From Bradyrhizobium ontarionense (GTDB lineage Bacteria; Pseudomonadota; Alphaproteobacteria; Rhizobiales; Xanthobacteraceae), in NCBI RefSeq assembly GCF_021088345.1, contig NZ_CP088156.1, positions 3,906,001-3,970,000 of the forward strand: a stretch of DNA of 64,000 nucleotides, in the 5' to 3' direction. A model generated the notes under the pieces. That model made no database searches. It was not told where the DNA came from and saw only the letters and a list, made by a program, of their open reading frames with translations. Within the stretch, counting starts at the first letter, position 1; every line of letters starts with the position of its first letter. Of this stretch, positions 44,901 to 59,900 are shown in pieces. Both the position numbers and the translations under genes were made by a program.

Positions 44901-47900
44901 CAGCACCAGCGTGTCGCTGCCACTGCCGCCATCCATCGAGCTTTCCGAGCCGCGGTAGGCGACGACGTCGTTGCCGCCACCGGCGCTGATCACGTCGGCG
45001 CCGCCAGCACCATCGATGGTGTCGTCGCCGGAGCCGCCGATGATCGTGTTGATGGACGATGAGCCGGTCAGCGTCAGCGCGGAGGACAGCGCCGACGCAT
45101 CCACGTTCTGGAAGTTGATCGCATTGATAGAATCGCCCGAGGTGACATCGGCATTGGCCAGATTCACGGTCACTGCCGTCTTCAGCAGCAACGTATTGGT
45201 GCCGGTGCCACCATCGATCGATGCCTCGGTGCCGTAATAGGCGACGCTGTCGTTGCCGGCGCCTGCCGCTATGACATCGGCGCCGCCACCGCCATCGATG
45301 GTGTCGTTCCCCCCGCCGCCGGTGATCGTATTGGCCGCCGACGAGCCAGTAATGGCAATTGCCGTCGACAACGCGGAGGCATCGACGTTCTGGAAGTTGC
45401 TGACGATAGTTGAATCGCCGGAGGTCTGATCACCGTTCGCGAGGTTGACCGAGGCTGCCGCGCTCATCACCAGCGTGTTGGTGCCGGAACCGCCGTCGAT
45501 CGAGGCTTCCGAGCCGCGGTAGGTGACGGTGTCGTTGCCGCCCCCGGCGCTGATCACGTCGGCGCCGCCACCGCCGTCGATGATGTCGTTGCCCGCCCCG
45601 GTGGTGATCGTGTTCGCCAACGACGAACCTGTGACGGTCAGCGCAGAGCCGAGTGCCGAAGCATCGACGCTCTCGAAATTCGTCACGCCGACGCTGTCGC
45701 CGATCGTCTGGTCGGTACCGCCCGCTACCGAGAAATTGATGGCCGTGATGCCACCCGAGGTGGGCAGCACCAGCGTGTCGGTGCCGGATCCGCCGTCGAT
45801 CGAAGCCTCGGAGCCGCGATAGGTAACGCTGTCGTTACCTGCTCCGGCGCTGATGATATCGGCACCGCCGGCACCGTCGATCACGTCGTTGCCCGCCCCG
45901 CCTGTGATCGTGTTCGTGCCCGACGAACCGGTCAGAGACGCGCCTGACGACAGTGCCGACGCGTCGATATTCTGGAAATTGATGACGTTGGCGGCATCGC
46001 CTGATGTCTGATCGGCATTGCCAAGATTGACGGTGTTGGCCCCACGCATCACCAGTGTGTTGGTGCCGGCGCCGCCGTCGATCGAGGTCTCATTGCCGTA
46101 GTAGAACACCAGGTCGTTGCCGGCACCCGCTGATACCACATCGGCGCCGCCGCCACCGTCGATGGCATCGTCGCCTGAACCGGTGATGATCATATTGGCC
46201 GAAGACGAGCCGGTGACAATGACTGAGGTGGAGAGCACGCTGGCGTCGATGCTCTCGAAGTTCATGATCGTGGTCGAATCGCCGGTGGTCTGATCGGCAC
46301 CGGACGATACGGCGAAATTGACAGAGCTGACGCTGGTGCCGGCGGCCAGCACGAGCCTGTCGGATCCGGCGCCGCCATCGATCGAGGTCTCGTTGCCGCG
46401 ATCGGTGACCGTATCGTTGCCGCCTCCGGCATTGATGACATCAGTGCCACCGGCGCCGTCGATCGTATCGTCGCCGGAGCCGCCGATGATGGTGTTGGCG
46501 GACGATGAGCCGGTCATCGACATCGCCGTCGACACCGCTGAGCCGTCGACATTCTGGAAATTTTTGACGCTGACGGAGTCGCCAGCGGTCTGGTCGCCGG
46601 CGCCGATGTTGACGGTCGCGGCCGCCTTCATGATCAGCGTATTGGTGCCGGTGCCGCCGTCGACCGACACTTCCGTTCCGTAGTAGGACATTGTGTCGTT
46701 GCCGGCACCACCCGCAAGGGTATCGCCGCCGCCGCCGCCGTCGATCGTGTCGTTGCCGCCGCCGCCGGTAATGACATTGACGCCTGACGAGCCCGTGATC
46801 GACACCGCTGACGACACGGCGGATGCATCGACATTCTGGAAGTTGCTGATCGTACCGGCGCCGAACGACAGCTGGTTCGCATTGGCGAGGTTCAGCACTG
46901 CGGAGGTGTTCAGGATCAGCGTGTTGGTGCCGGTACCGCCGTCGACCGACGTTTCCGTGCCGTAGTAGGAGACGGTATCGTTGCCACCGCCGGCGTTGAT
47001 CGCGTCCGCGCCGCCGGCGCCATCGATGATGTCATTGCCCGAACCGGTCGTGATCGTATTGGCAGACGACGAGCCGGTGACGGTCAATGCTGTCGTGAAT
47101 ATCGATGCATTGACGCTCTCGAAATTGGCGACAGTGACGCTGTCGCCCACGGTCTGGTCACCCGCCGCGAGGGTAACGGCAGTGATGCTGCCGGCCACGG
47201 CGAAGGTGAGCGTGTCGCTCCCGGCGCCGCCATCGATCGAGCTCTCGCCCCCCCGATAAGTGACGGTGTCGTCACCACCACCCGCGCTGATGATGTCGGC
47301 GCCGCCGCCGCCATCGATCGTGTCATTGCCCGCGCCACCCACGATCGTATTCGCGCCTGACGAGCCGGTGACGGTCACGCCGGTCCCGAGCATCGACGCA
47401 TTGACGTTGGCGAAATTGGTGACCGAGATGCCGTCGCCGCTGGTAACGTCGGTATTGACCAGATTGACCGTCACTGCAGCGCGCAAATTCAGCGTGTTGT
47501 TGCCGGCCCCGCCGTCAATCGAGCTTTCCGCACCGTAGTAGTGGACGAGATCATCGCCGCCGCCCGCGGCGATGACGTCGGCGCCGCCGCCGCCGTCGAT
47601 GACGTCGTTGCCCGAGCCGCCGGTGATCGTATTAACCGAGGACGTGCCAGTGATCGCGATACCGGTCGACAGCGCCGAAGCATCGACGTTCTGGAAATTC
47701 GTGACCGTCACGAGATCGCCGGTGGTCTGGTCCGCATTCGTCAAGTTCACCGTCGCGGCAGCCTGCAGCACCAGCGTGTTCACGCCAGTGCCGCCGTCGA
47801 CCGTCGTTTCGGAGCCGTGATAGATCACCGTATCGTTGCCGCCACCGGCCGCGATAGTGTCGGCACCGCCTGCGCCATCGATCGTGTCGGCACCGGAGCC

Positions 47901-50900
47901 ACCGGTGATGAAGTTGATGCCGGACGAGCCGGTGATGGCTATGCCGGCCGACGTTGCGCTGGCATCGACACGTTCGAAGTTGAGGACGGTGACGCTGTCG
48001 CTCGTGGTCTGGTCGGTCCCTGCGCTGGCGCCGAGATTGACCGCGGTGATGCCGCCGTTCGCCGCCAGCACCAGCGTGTCATTGCCGGCGCCGCCGTTGA
48101 TGGATACTTCCGTGCCGTGATAGGTGACGACGTCGTCGCCCCCACCCGAGTTGATGGTATCAGCGCCGCCACCACCGTCGATGGTGTCAACGCCGCTGCC
48201 TGTTACGATGGAATTCGCCGCAGACGATCCCGTCACCGTCAGAACCGCGCTGACCGCGCTCGAATCCAGGTTCTGGAAATTCTTCACCGACACCGCGTCA
48301 CCGGTCGTGATGTCGGAACCGGCCGCGGCCGACAGATCGACCACCGACAGGCCTGAGATCGCTTTGACGACCAGCGTGTTGTTGCCGGCGCCGCCGTCGA
48401 TCGTGGTCTCCGAGCCCCAATAGTCAACGGTGTCGTTGCCCGCCCCCGCCAATATCACATCGGCGCCGGCGCCGCCGTGAATGATGTCATCGCCGGAGCC
48501 CGTGGTGATGGTGTTCGCCGAGGACGAGCCTGTCACCGTGACCGCCGTGGTCATGACGCCGGCGTCGACGCTCTCGAAATTTGACACCACGACGTTGTCA
48601 CCGGTCGTCTGGTCGCCGGTGGTTGACAGGTCGATCGCCGTGATGCCGCCGGATGCGGCCAGCACGAGCTTGTCCAAGCCGCCATTGCCGTCGATGGAGA
48701 CTTCCGTACCGCGATAGGTGACAGTGTCGTTGCCGGTGCCGGCATCGATCACATCGGCGCCGCCGCCGCCATCGATCGTATCATTGCCGACCGAGCCGGT
48801 GATGATGTTGGCGCCAGACGAGCCGGTGATGGACACCGGCCCGGAGACCTGGCCCGCATCGATGTTCTGGAAATTGGTGACAGTCGTCGTCGAGTCGCCG
48901 CTGGTCTGATCGGCGGCGTTGGCCAGATTGACGGTGACGGCGCTCCTCAGGACCAGTGTGTTGGTGCCGGTGCCGCCATCATACGATGTCGCGCCGGCGC
49001 GATAGAAGATGGTATCGTTTCCGGCGCCGCCGGCGATGATGTCGGCCCCGCCGACGCCATCGATGACGTCATCGCCGGAGCCGCCGGTGATGGTATTGGC
49101 GCCGGAAGAGCCGGAGATGCCCATCCCGTTCGACACCGCGCTGGCGTCGACGTTCTGGAAATTCGTGACGGTGGTGAGGTCGCCGGTGGTCTGGTCGGTA
49201 TTGGCCAGGTTGATCGTAACCGCGGCGTGCATGATCAGCGTGTTGGTGCCGCTGCCGCCGTCAACCCCGCTTTCGGTGCCGTAATAGCTGACGGTATCGT
49301 TGCCGGCCTGGGCGGAGATGGAGTCAAGGCCGCCTTTGCCGTCGATCACGTCGTCGCCCGAACCCGTCAGGATCTGGTTGGAGCCGCCGGAGCCGGTCAC
49401 GGTCAACGCCGTGGTGGCGACAAAGGCGTTGAGGTTCTCGAAATTGATGACCTTGACAGTATCGCCGATGGTCTGATCGGTTCCGGAAGCGACCGAGAAG
49501 TCGACCGCGGTGATGCCGCCGAGCACTGCAAGCGACAACGTATCGTTGTCTGAGCCGCCATCGATCGAGACTTCGGTCCCTTGATACACGACAGTGTCGG
49601 CGGCGCCGCCGGCGGCGATCACGTCGGCGCCACCAGCGCCATTGATGACATCGTTGCCACCGCCGCCGGTGATGATGTTGACGCCCGACGAACCGGTGAT
49701 CGACGCACCGCCCGCCAGAGCGGATGCATCGACGTTCTGGAAGTTGGTGACGGTCGTGACGTCGCCCGAGGTCTGGTCCGCGGCGCCCAAGTTGACGGTG
49801 CCGGAGACCCTCATCTGCAGCGTGTTGGTACCGGAGCCACCGTCGAGCGATGTCTCCGAGCCCCAATAGGCAACGATGTCGTTGCCAGCGCCGGCGCTGA
49901 TCGTATCCCCGCCGCCATTGCCGTTGATGATATCGTCGCCGGCCCCGGTCGTGATGACGTTCGCGGATGTCGAGCCAATGACGGAGATGGCTGTGGTCAG
50001 CGCGCTGGCGTCCAGGTTCTCGAAATTGGCCACGACTGTGCCGTCGCCGGTGGTCTGATCAGCGGCCGTCAAGTTCACGACGCTCGTGCCGCCGCTTGCC
50101 ACCATGACGAGCGTGTCGACACCGCTGCCGGCATCGATCGACGCTTCGGTGCCGTGATAGGTCACCCTGTCGTCGCCGCCGCCGGCGGCAATCACGTCGG
50201 CGCCGCCGCCGCCGTCGATGGTATCGTTGCCAGCACCGCCGGTCAGGGTATTAGCAGCGGCCGAGCCGGTGAGCGAGACGCCGACCGCGAGCGAGGAGGC
50301 ATCCACGTTCTGGAAGTTCGCGACCGCTGTCGTATCCCCCGACGTCTGATCGGTGTTGGCGAGGTTGACCGTGGTCGCCGCATGCAGAATCAGCGTGTTG
50401 GTGCCGTTGCCGCCGTCGATCGCGCTTTCCGTGCCGTAGTAGGTGACGGTGTCATTGCCATCGCCGGCGCTGATCACGTCGCCGCCGCCACCGCCATCGA
50501 TCGTATCGTTGCCGGAGCCCGTCATGATCGTGTTCGCCGCCGCCGAGCCGGTCACAAGCAAGGCCGAGCTCAGCGCGCTGGCATCGAGGTTCTCGAAATT
50601 GAATACCTTGACGGTATCGCCGCTGGTCTGGTCCGTGCCGGCCGCGACCGCGAAATTGACCGAGGTGATTCCGGCTGCCGTCGACAGCACCAGCGTGTCG
50701 GAGCCACTGCCCCCATCGATGGTCGCCTCACTGCCGTGGAAGATGACGGTGTCGTTGCCGGCGCTCGCCAGGATCGTATCGGCGCCGCCGCCACCGTCGA
50801 TCGTGTCGTCGCCGGAGGAGCCGGTGAGCTGGTTGATGCCGTTCGAACCGGTGATGCTGACGCCGGTGGACAACATCGAGGCGTCGACATTCTGGAAGTT

Positions 50901-53900
50901 CGCGACAGCGGTGCTGTCGCCGGTCGTCTGGTCGGCATTCGTGAGATTGACGCTGGCCGCGGCGCGAAGCAGCAGCGTGTTGGTGCCGGCCTGCCCGTCG
51001 ATCGAGATCTCGGTGCCGCGGTAGGACACGGTATCGTCGCCCGCACCTGCCGAGATGATGTCCGCGCCGCCGCTGCCGTCGATCGTATCGGCACCCGAGC
51101 CGCCGATGATGGTGTTGGCGTTGGCATCGCCGGTGATCGATATCGCCGTGGACAGTGCCGAGGCATCCACGTTCTGGAAATTGGTGACGGCAGTGATGTC
51201 GCCAGTGGACTGATCGATGTTGCCGAGGTTGATCGTGGTCGCGGCGTTCATCACCAGCGTGTTGGTGCCGGTGCCGCCGTCAATCGACGCCTCGGTGCCG
51301 TGATAGACGACCGAATCGTCGCCGGCGCCGGCGGCGATGATGTCGGCGCCGCCCCCGCCGTCGATCGTGTCGTTGCCCGAGCCGGTCTTGATCGTATTGG
51401 CAGAGCTCGATCCCGTCACTGCGAGTGCGGTCGAAAGCGCGCTCGCATCGACGTTCTCGAAATTGCTCACGCCGACGACGTCGCCAGTCGTCTGGTCGGC
51501 CCCGGCGGCGACCGCGAGATTCACCGCGGTCGTGCCGCCCGACGCAGCCATGAGCAAGGTGTCGGAGCCACTGCCGCCGTCGATCGAGGCCTCGGTGCCG
51601 TGATAGATGACGGTATCGGCACCGGCGCCGGCTGCAATGACGTCAGCGCCGCCCGCGCCGTCGATCGTATCGTTGCCGACGCCACCGGTGAGCAAGTTGG
51701 CCGCGGCGCTTCCGGTGATCGAGACACCGGATACCAGCTGTGATGCGTCGACGTTCTGGAAATTGGAGATGGTGACCAGGTCACCCAGCGTCTGATCGGC
51801 GCTGCCGAGATCGACCGTCGTCGCCGCGCGCAGCAGCAGCGTGTTGCTGCCAGTGCCGCCGTCGATCGAGAACTCGGTGCCGCGGTAGGAGACGGTGTCG
51901 TCGCCGGCGCCGGCGCTGATGATGTCGGCGCCGCCGCCGCCATCGATAATATCGTTGCCGGAGCCGGTGGTGATGATGTTGATCGCTGACGACCCCTGCA
52001 CCGACAAGGCTGTGGTCGCAACGGCAGCATCGAGGTTCTCGAAATTCGCGACCACGACGCTGTCGCCCGTAGTCTGATCCGCGCCCGCTGCGACGGCGAA
52101 GTTGACCGCCGTAATGCCGCCGGTCGCGGCCAGCACCAACGTGTCCGATCCGGTGCCGCCATCGATCGACGTCTCGGTGCCTTGATAGGTGACGGTGTCG
52201 TCACCGCCGCTGGCGTTGATGACGTCGGCGCCGCCGGCACCGTCGATGGTGTCATCGCCGAAGCTGCCGGTGATCGTATTGACGCCGGACGAGCCGGTGA
52301 TCGAGACGCCGGAGGACAGCGCCGAGGCGTCAACGTTCTGGAAATTGGTGACGGCGGTCGCATCGCCGCTGGTCTGATCGGCAGCGCCGAGCACGACCGT
52401 GGTCGCAGCCTTGAGCAGCAGCGTGTTGTTGCCGGCGCCGCCGTCGATCGCGGTTTCGCTGCCACGATAGGCGACCGTGTCGTCACCGGCGCCCGCCGCG
52501 ATCACATCGGTGCCGCCGCCGCCGTCGATCGTATCGTTGCCCGAGCCGGTCGTGATGGTGTTGCCGAATGCCGACCCGGTTACGATCAGCGCCGAATTGA
52601 GCGCGCTCGCATCGAGATTTTCGAAGTTGGTGACGCTGACGCTGTCGCCGGTGGTCTGGTCGGAGCCCGAGGCAACGGCGAAGTTGACGGCGGTCAGCGC
52701 CGAGCCGGCCGCCACGATCAGGGTGTCGGTGCCGGTATTGCCGTCGATCGACACCTCGCTGCCGCGATACAGCACAGTGTCGTCGCCGGCGCCGGTGTTG
52801 ATGATATCGGCTCCGCCGCCGCCATCGATCGTATCGTTGCCCGAGCCGCCGGTGATGGTGTTGGCCACGCTCGATCCGGTAATCGAAACGCCGGACGACA
52901 GCGACGACGCATCGACGTTCTGGAAGTTGGCGACATTGGTCGCATCGGCCGTGGTCTGGTCGAGATTGGCGAGGTTGACGGTCGCAACCGCCTTCATCAC
53001 GAGGGTGTTGTTGCCGCTGCCACCGTCGATGGAAAGCTCGGTACCATAATAGGCGACGGAATCATTGCCCGCGCCGGCTGCAATGGTATCGCCGCCGCCG
53101 CCGCCGTCGATGACATCGTTGCCGGCGCCGCCCGTGATGACGTTCGCGCTCGAGCTACCCTGGATCGAGACCGCCGCGTTCAGCGCGGAGGCGTCGACGT
53201 TCTGGAAGTTCGAGACCGTCGTCGTATCGCCGGTGGTCTGGTCGGAATTGTTGAGGTTGACGGTGACGGCCGCCCGCATGATCAGCGTATTGGTGCCGCT
53301 ACCGCCGTCGATCGAAACCTCGGAATTGTAATAGGAGACGGTATCGTCTCCCGCCCCGGCGCTGATGACATCTGCGCCGCCGCCGCCGTCGATCGTATCA
53401 CTACCGGCGCCCGTCGTGATCGCGTTCGCCGAGGAGGACCCCGTGACCGACAATGCCGTCGACATCACGGAAGCATCGAGGTTCTCGAAGTTGGTGACGG
53501 CCACGGCGTCGCCGGTGGTCTGGTCGTTGCCGGCGGCGACCGCGAAATTCACCGCCGTGATGCCGCCTGACGCGGCCAGGATCAGCGTGTCCGAGCCGGT
53601 GCCGCCGTCGATCGAGGTCTCCGTTCCGTGATATTGGACGGTGTCGTTGCCGCCACCGGCGCTGATGACGTCGGCGCCACCGGCCCCGTCGATCGCATCG
53701 GCCCCCGCACCGCCGATGATGGTGTTGGCATCCGTGGTGCCCGTGATCGAGATGCCGGTCGACAGCGACGACGCGTTGACGTTCTGGAAATTGGCCACCA
53801 CCACGGCATCGCCGACAGTCTGGTCGGCGCTCGCCAGATCGACCGTCGCCGCCGCGCGAAGCAGCAGCGTGTTGGTGCCGGTGCCGCCGTCGATCGAGAT

Positions 53901-56900
53901 TTCCGAATTATAGTAGGACACGGTGTCGTCGCCCGCGCCGGCGCGGATGACGTCGGCCCCGGCGCCACCATCGATCGTGTCGTTGCCCGATCCGGTCGTG
54001 ATGACGTTCGCAGACGACGAGCCCGTGACCGTCAGGGCCGAAATCATCACCGACGCGTCGATGTTCTCAAAATTTGCGACAATGGCCGTGTCGCCGGCGG
54101 TCTGGTCGTTGCCGGCGGCGACTGTGAAATTCACGGCGGTGATGCCGCTGGATGCTGCCAGCACCAGCGTGTCCGAACCGCTGCCGCCATCGATCGAGGT
54201 CTCGGTGCCGTGATAGACGACGGTGTCGTCGCCGGCGCCGGCAAGGATCGAATCGGCTCCGCCTGCGCCGTCGATCGCGTCGGCTCCGGAGCCGCCGGTC
54301 AGCACGTTGGCGCCGGTCGAACCGGTGATCGATACGCCGGCGGTCAGTGCGGACGCGTCGACGTTCTGGAAATTGCCGACAGCGCTCGAATCGCCCGTGG
54401 TCTGGTCGACGTTGCCGAGATTGACCGTAGCCACGCCGCGCATGACCAGCGTGTTGGTGCCGGCGCCGCCATCGATCGCGATCTCGGTCCCGTAGTATGA
54501 CACGGTGTCGTTGCCCGCGCCGGCGCTGATGACGTCACCGCCTCCGCCGCCGTCGATGATGTCATTGCCGCCGCCGGTGGTCAGCACATTCGCCGCGCTC
54601 GCGCCGGTCACTGTCAGCGCGGAGTTGAGCGCGCTGGCATCGAGATTTTCGAAGTTGGTGACGAGCACCGCGTCGCCGATGGTCTGGTCGACGCCTGAAG
54701 CAACCGAGAAATTGACCGCGGAGACGGAAGAACCTGTGCTGACCACCAAGGTGTCGTTGCCGGCGCCGGCGTCGATCGACGCCTCGGTGCCGTGATAGGT
54801 GACCGTGTCGTCGCCGAGGCCCGCCGAAATGACGTCGGCACCGCCGCCGCCATCGATCGTATCATTGCCGGAGCCACCCGTGATGACGTTCGCCGTCGCC
54901 GAGCCGGTCAGCGTGACGCCGGTCGACAGCGCCGAGGCATCGATGCTCTGGAAATTGCTGACAACAGTGGAATCGCCCGATGTCTGGTCGACGGCGGCCA
55001 GATTGACGGTCGCCGCGGTCTTCAGAGCCAGCGTGTTGGTGCCGGTGCCGCCGTCGATCGAGATCTCGGTGCCGTAGTACGAGACCGTATCGTTGCCTGC
55101 GCCCGCGCTGATGACGTCGGCGCCGCTGGCGCCATCGATGGTGTCGTTGCCCGCGCCGGTGGTGATGGTATTGGCAAACACCGAGCCCGTGACCGAGAGT
55201 GCCGAGCCGACCGCGGACGCGTCCAGGTTCTCGAAATTGGTGACGTTGACGTTATCGCCCGCCGTCTGGTCGACATTGGTCGCAACGGCGAAATTGACCG
55301 CAGTGGTGCCTCCCGACGCCGCAAGGATCAGCGTGTCGGTTCCGGTGCCGCCGTCGATGGCGGTTTCGCCGCCGTGATAGGTGACGGAGTCGTCGCCGGC
55401 GCCGGCCTTGATGATATCCGCGCCGCCGCCGCCGTCGATCGTGTCATTCCCGGAGCCGCCGGTCAGGACGTTGACGCCGGACGAGCCCGTGATCGAGAGC
55501 GACGAGGACAGCGCGGACGCGTCGACATTCTGGAAATTGGCGACACCTGCGCTATCGCCGACGGTCTGGTCCGCATTGGCTAGGTTGACGGTCGCGGCGG
55601 CCCGCATCACCAGCGTGTTGGTGCCGGCGCCGCCGTCGATCGAGGCTTCTCCACCGTAGTAGGACACGGTGTCGTCGCCCGCGCCGGCGATGATCACGTC
55701 GGCACCGCCGGCACCGTCAATGGTGTCGTTGCCCGAACCAGCCGTAATGATGTTGGCGGCGGTCGAGCCGGTGATCGACACCGATGACGACAGTGCCGCT
55801 GCATCAACATTCTGGAAATTCGCGACACTGGTGGCGTCGCCGGTGGTCTGGTCGACATTGCCCAGGTTGACGGTGGTCACCGCCTTGAGCACAAGCGTGT
55901 TGCTGCCGGTGCCGCCATCGATCACGCCCTCCGAGCCGTAGTAGGACACGGTGTCGTTGCCGGTGCCGGCGTTGATGACGTCGGCCCCGCCGCCACCGTC
56001 GATCGTATCATTGCCACTGCCCGTGGTGATGATATTTGCCGCCGACGATCCGGTGATCGTCAGGCCCGCTGTGACGGCCGAAGCGTCGAGGTTCTCGAAA
56101 TTCCTGATGAGCGACGAGTCGCCGGTGGTCTGGTCGGCGCCGGCCGCGACCGAGAAGTCGATCGCGCTCACGGTGGCGCCGCTGGTGATCACCAGCGTGT
56201 CCGCGCCCGCGCCGCCGTCGATGGCGGTCTCCGTGCCGTGGAAGGTGACGGTGTCGTTGCCGGCACCTGCGTTGATCGTGTCCGCGCCCCCGGCGCCGTC
56301 GATGGTGTCGTTGCCGCTGCCGCCGGTGATGATGTTGGTTCCGGCCGAGCCTGCTATCGATATGCCGGATGAGAGCGCCGAGGCGTCGACGTTCTGGAAA
56401 TTGCTGACCGTGACGGCGTCGCCCGAGGTCTGGTCGAGATTGCCCAGATTGACGGTCGTCACCGCACGCAGCAGCAGCGTGTTGTTGCCGACACCGCCAT
56501 CGATCGACACTTCGGAGTTGTAGTAGGACACCGTGTCGTTGCCGGCACCGGCGTTGATCACGTCGGCACCGCCGCCCCCGTCGATGAGGTCGTTGCCGGA
56601 GCCGGTCGTGATCACGTTGGCGCCGCCCGAACCGGTCACGGTCAGCGCGGTCGCCACCACCGAGGCGTCGAGATTCTCGAAATTCGTGACGTTGACCGCG
56701 TCGCCCGCGGTCTGATCCACGCCGCCGGACACGGAGAAATCAACCGCAGTCATGCCTCCGGACGCAGCGAGGACCAGCGTGTCCGTTCCAGAACCGCCGT
56801 CAATCAACGTTTCCGTGCCATAGAACCTGATCGAATCGTTGCCGCCACCGCCGCTGACGACGTCAGCGCCGCCGTTGCCATCGATGACGTCTGCGCCTGC

Positions 56901-59900
56901 ACCGCCGGTGATGATGTTCGCGCCGGTGGATCCGATGATGGTGATGCCCTGCGCCGAGAGCAGCACGGAAGCATCGACGTTCTCGAAATTCGAGACAGCG
57001 ACGTTGTCGCCATAGGTCTGGTCGGCGCCGGGCGCGCCGCTCAGATCAATGGTGGAGATGCCGCCCGATGATTTCAGCACCAGCGTGTCGGTGCCGCTAC
57101 CGCCATCGATGGACACTTCGGTGCCGCGGTACGAAACCGTGTCGTTGCCGGCACCGGTGTCGATGATGTCGGCGCCACCGCTCGAATCGATGGTGTCGTT
57201 GCCCGAGCCCGTGGTGATGACGTTTGCAGCCGCCGACCCCGTCACCGACAGCGCCGTTGTCACCGCGCCGGCGAGCAGATTCTCGAAGTTCGTGACCGAG
57301 ACCGAATCGCCGCTGGTCTGGTCGTTGCCGGCTACCACGCCGAAATCGACCGCCGTGACGCTGGTGCCTGCGGTCAGGACGAGCGTGTCGGAGCCCGCTC
57401 CGCCGTCCACCGAGGCTTCGGTGCCGTGCATGGTGACGGTATCATTGCCGCCGCCGGCGTGGATCACATCGGCACCGCCACCGCCGTCGATGACGTCGAC
57501 GCCCGCGCCGCCCGTGATCGTGTTGACTCCCGACGTACCGAGCACCGAGACCGACTGCGTGGCGTTGAGCGCGGACGCATCGATGTCCTGGAAATTGCTG
57601 ACAGTGGTCAGATCGCCCGATGTCTGGTCGGCCGCAGTCAGATCGATGATCGCAGAGGTGTGCACCACCAGCGTATTGTGGCCGCTGCCGCCATCGATCG
57701 AGATCTCGCTGCCCCAGAAGTCGACGGTGTCGGCGCCAGCGCCGGCGGTGATGACGTCGGCGCCGCCGCCGCCCTGGATCACGTCGTCGCCGGAGCCGGT
57801 GGCGATGACGTTGGCTGATGCAGAGCCGGTGACGCTCAGCGCCGTGGTCGTCGCACTCGCGTTGAGGTTCTCGAAGTTCTTCACCAGGACGGAGTCGCCC
57901 GTCGTCTGGTCGACGCCGGCGGCAACGGCGAAATTGACCGACGTGACGGACGCGCCGGCACCGATCACCAGCGTGTCCGAGCCCGCACCGCCGTCGATCG
58001 CAGATTCCGAACCGCGATAGACGACGGTGTCGTCGCCGGCAGCCGCATTGATCACGTCGGCACCACCGCCGCCGTCGATGGTGTCCGATCCTCCGCCGCC
58101 AGTGATGACGTTCGCGCCGGCCGAGCCGGTAATCGTCGCGCCCGCCGTCAACGCCGAGGCATCGACATTCTGGAAGTTCGTGACGACGGTCGCATCGCCC
58201 GAGGTCTGGTCGGCATTGCCGAGATTGATGCTGCCAACGGCCGCCTTGAGCACCAGCGTGTTGATGCCGCTGCCGCCCTCGATCGAGACCTCGCTGCCAT
58301 AGTAGCTCACGGCATCGTCGCCGGCGCCGGCCGAGACGACATCCGCGCCGCCACCGCCGTCGATCGTATCGCTTCCGCCGCCCGTCGTGATCACATTGGC
58401 CGAGGCCGAACCGGTGACCGCGATCGCGGTCGAAAGCGCCGAGGCATCGACGTTCTCGAAGTTGAAGACGTCGACGCCGTCGCCGGAGGTCTGGTCGACA
58501 TTCGCCGGCACACCGAGATTGACCAGGCTGGTGCCGCCGGATGCGGTCATCACGAGCGTGTCGTTGCCGCTACCGGCGTCGATCGCGATCTCGGATCCAT
58601 AATACCTGACGACATCGTTGCCGCCGGCGGCCAGGATCAGGTCGGTGCCGCCGCCGCCGTCGATCGTATCAGCCCCCGCACCGCCGGTGATGCTGTTGGC
58701 CGCGTTGGTTCCCGTGATCGATATGCCTTGCGCCGCGTTCAGGGCGCTGGCATCGACATTCTGAAAGTTCGCGACGTTGACGGCGTCGCCCGATGTCTGG
58801 TCGGCGTTGAGGAGATTCACGGTCACCGCCGTCTTGAGCTGCAGCGTGTTGCTGCCGCTACCGCCGTCGAGCGAGACCTCCGAGCCACGATAGGTGATGA
58901 TGTCGTCACCACCGCCGCCGCTGATCGCATCGGCGCCGCCGGCGCCGTCGATTACGTCGCTGCCGAGGCCGCCTGTGATGCCGTTAGCGGCCGAGCTTCC
59001 CATCAAGTTGACGCCCTCGGTCGCGCTGAGGGCGCTGGCGTCGACGTTCTGGAAGTTCATGACCGTGACGGCATCGCCGACGGTCTGGTCGACGCGAGCC
59101 AGATTGACGTCCGTGGCCGCGTGCAGGATCAGCGTGTTGCTGCCGGTGCCGCCGTCGATCGACAACTCGGTGCCGCGATAGGAGACGGTATCGTTGCCTG
59201 CGCCGGTGCTGATGACATCGAGACCGCCGCCACCGTCGACGACGTCGTTGCCCGCGCCGGTCAGGATCGTGTTGACGCCGGACGAGCCTGTCACGATCAG
59301 CGCTGTGCCCAGCGCGCTGCCGTCCAGGTTCTCGAAATTGGTGACGCTGGTGGTGTCGCCGCTGGTCTGGTCGCCGCCCGCCGCCACGGAAAAATCCACC
59401 GCCGTGATGGTGGATCCTGCGATCAGGACCAGCGCGTCCGAACCCGCGCCGCCGTCCACCGAAGCTTCAGTGCCATGGAAGGTGACAATGTCGTTGCCGG
59501 CGCCCGCGCTGATGACATCAGCGCCGCCATTGCCGTCGATGATGTCGGCGCCTGCGCCGCCGGTGATGATGTTGGTCCCCGACGAGCCCTTGACGGAAAC
59601 CACCTGGGTCGCCGTCAACCCTGACGCATCGACGTTCTGGAAATTCGTGACGGTGGCGAGATCGCCGGCGGACTGGTCGGCCGCCGAGAGGTCGAGCGTT
59701 GCGGAGGCGCGCACCACCAGCGTATTGGTCCCGGTACCGCCGTCGATCGAGACCTCGGTGCCCCAGTAGTCGACGGCGTCGTTACCGCCGCCCGCGCTGA
59801 CGATGTCGGCGCCGCCGCCGCCGTGAATCGTGTCATTGGCGGAGCCCGTCGTGATCACGTTGGCGCCCGAGGAGCCCGTGACGTTCAGCGCAGTAGTCAT

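Noticed and set aside
49581..51743. Long plus-strand frames across the RTX array
   Set aside because: They repeat with the same period as the array and only mirror its codon pattern.
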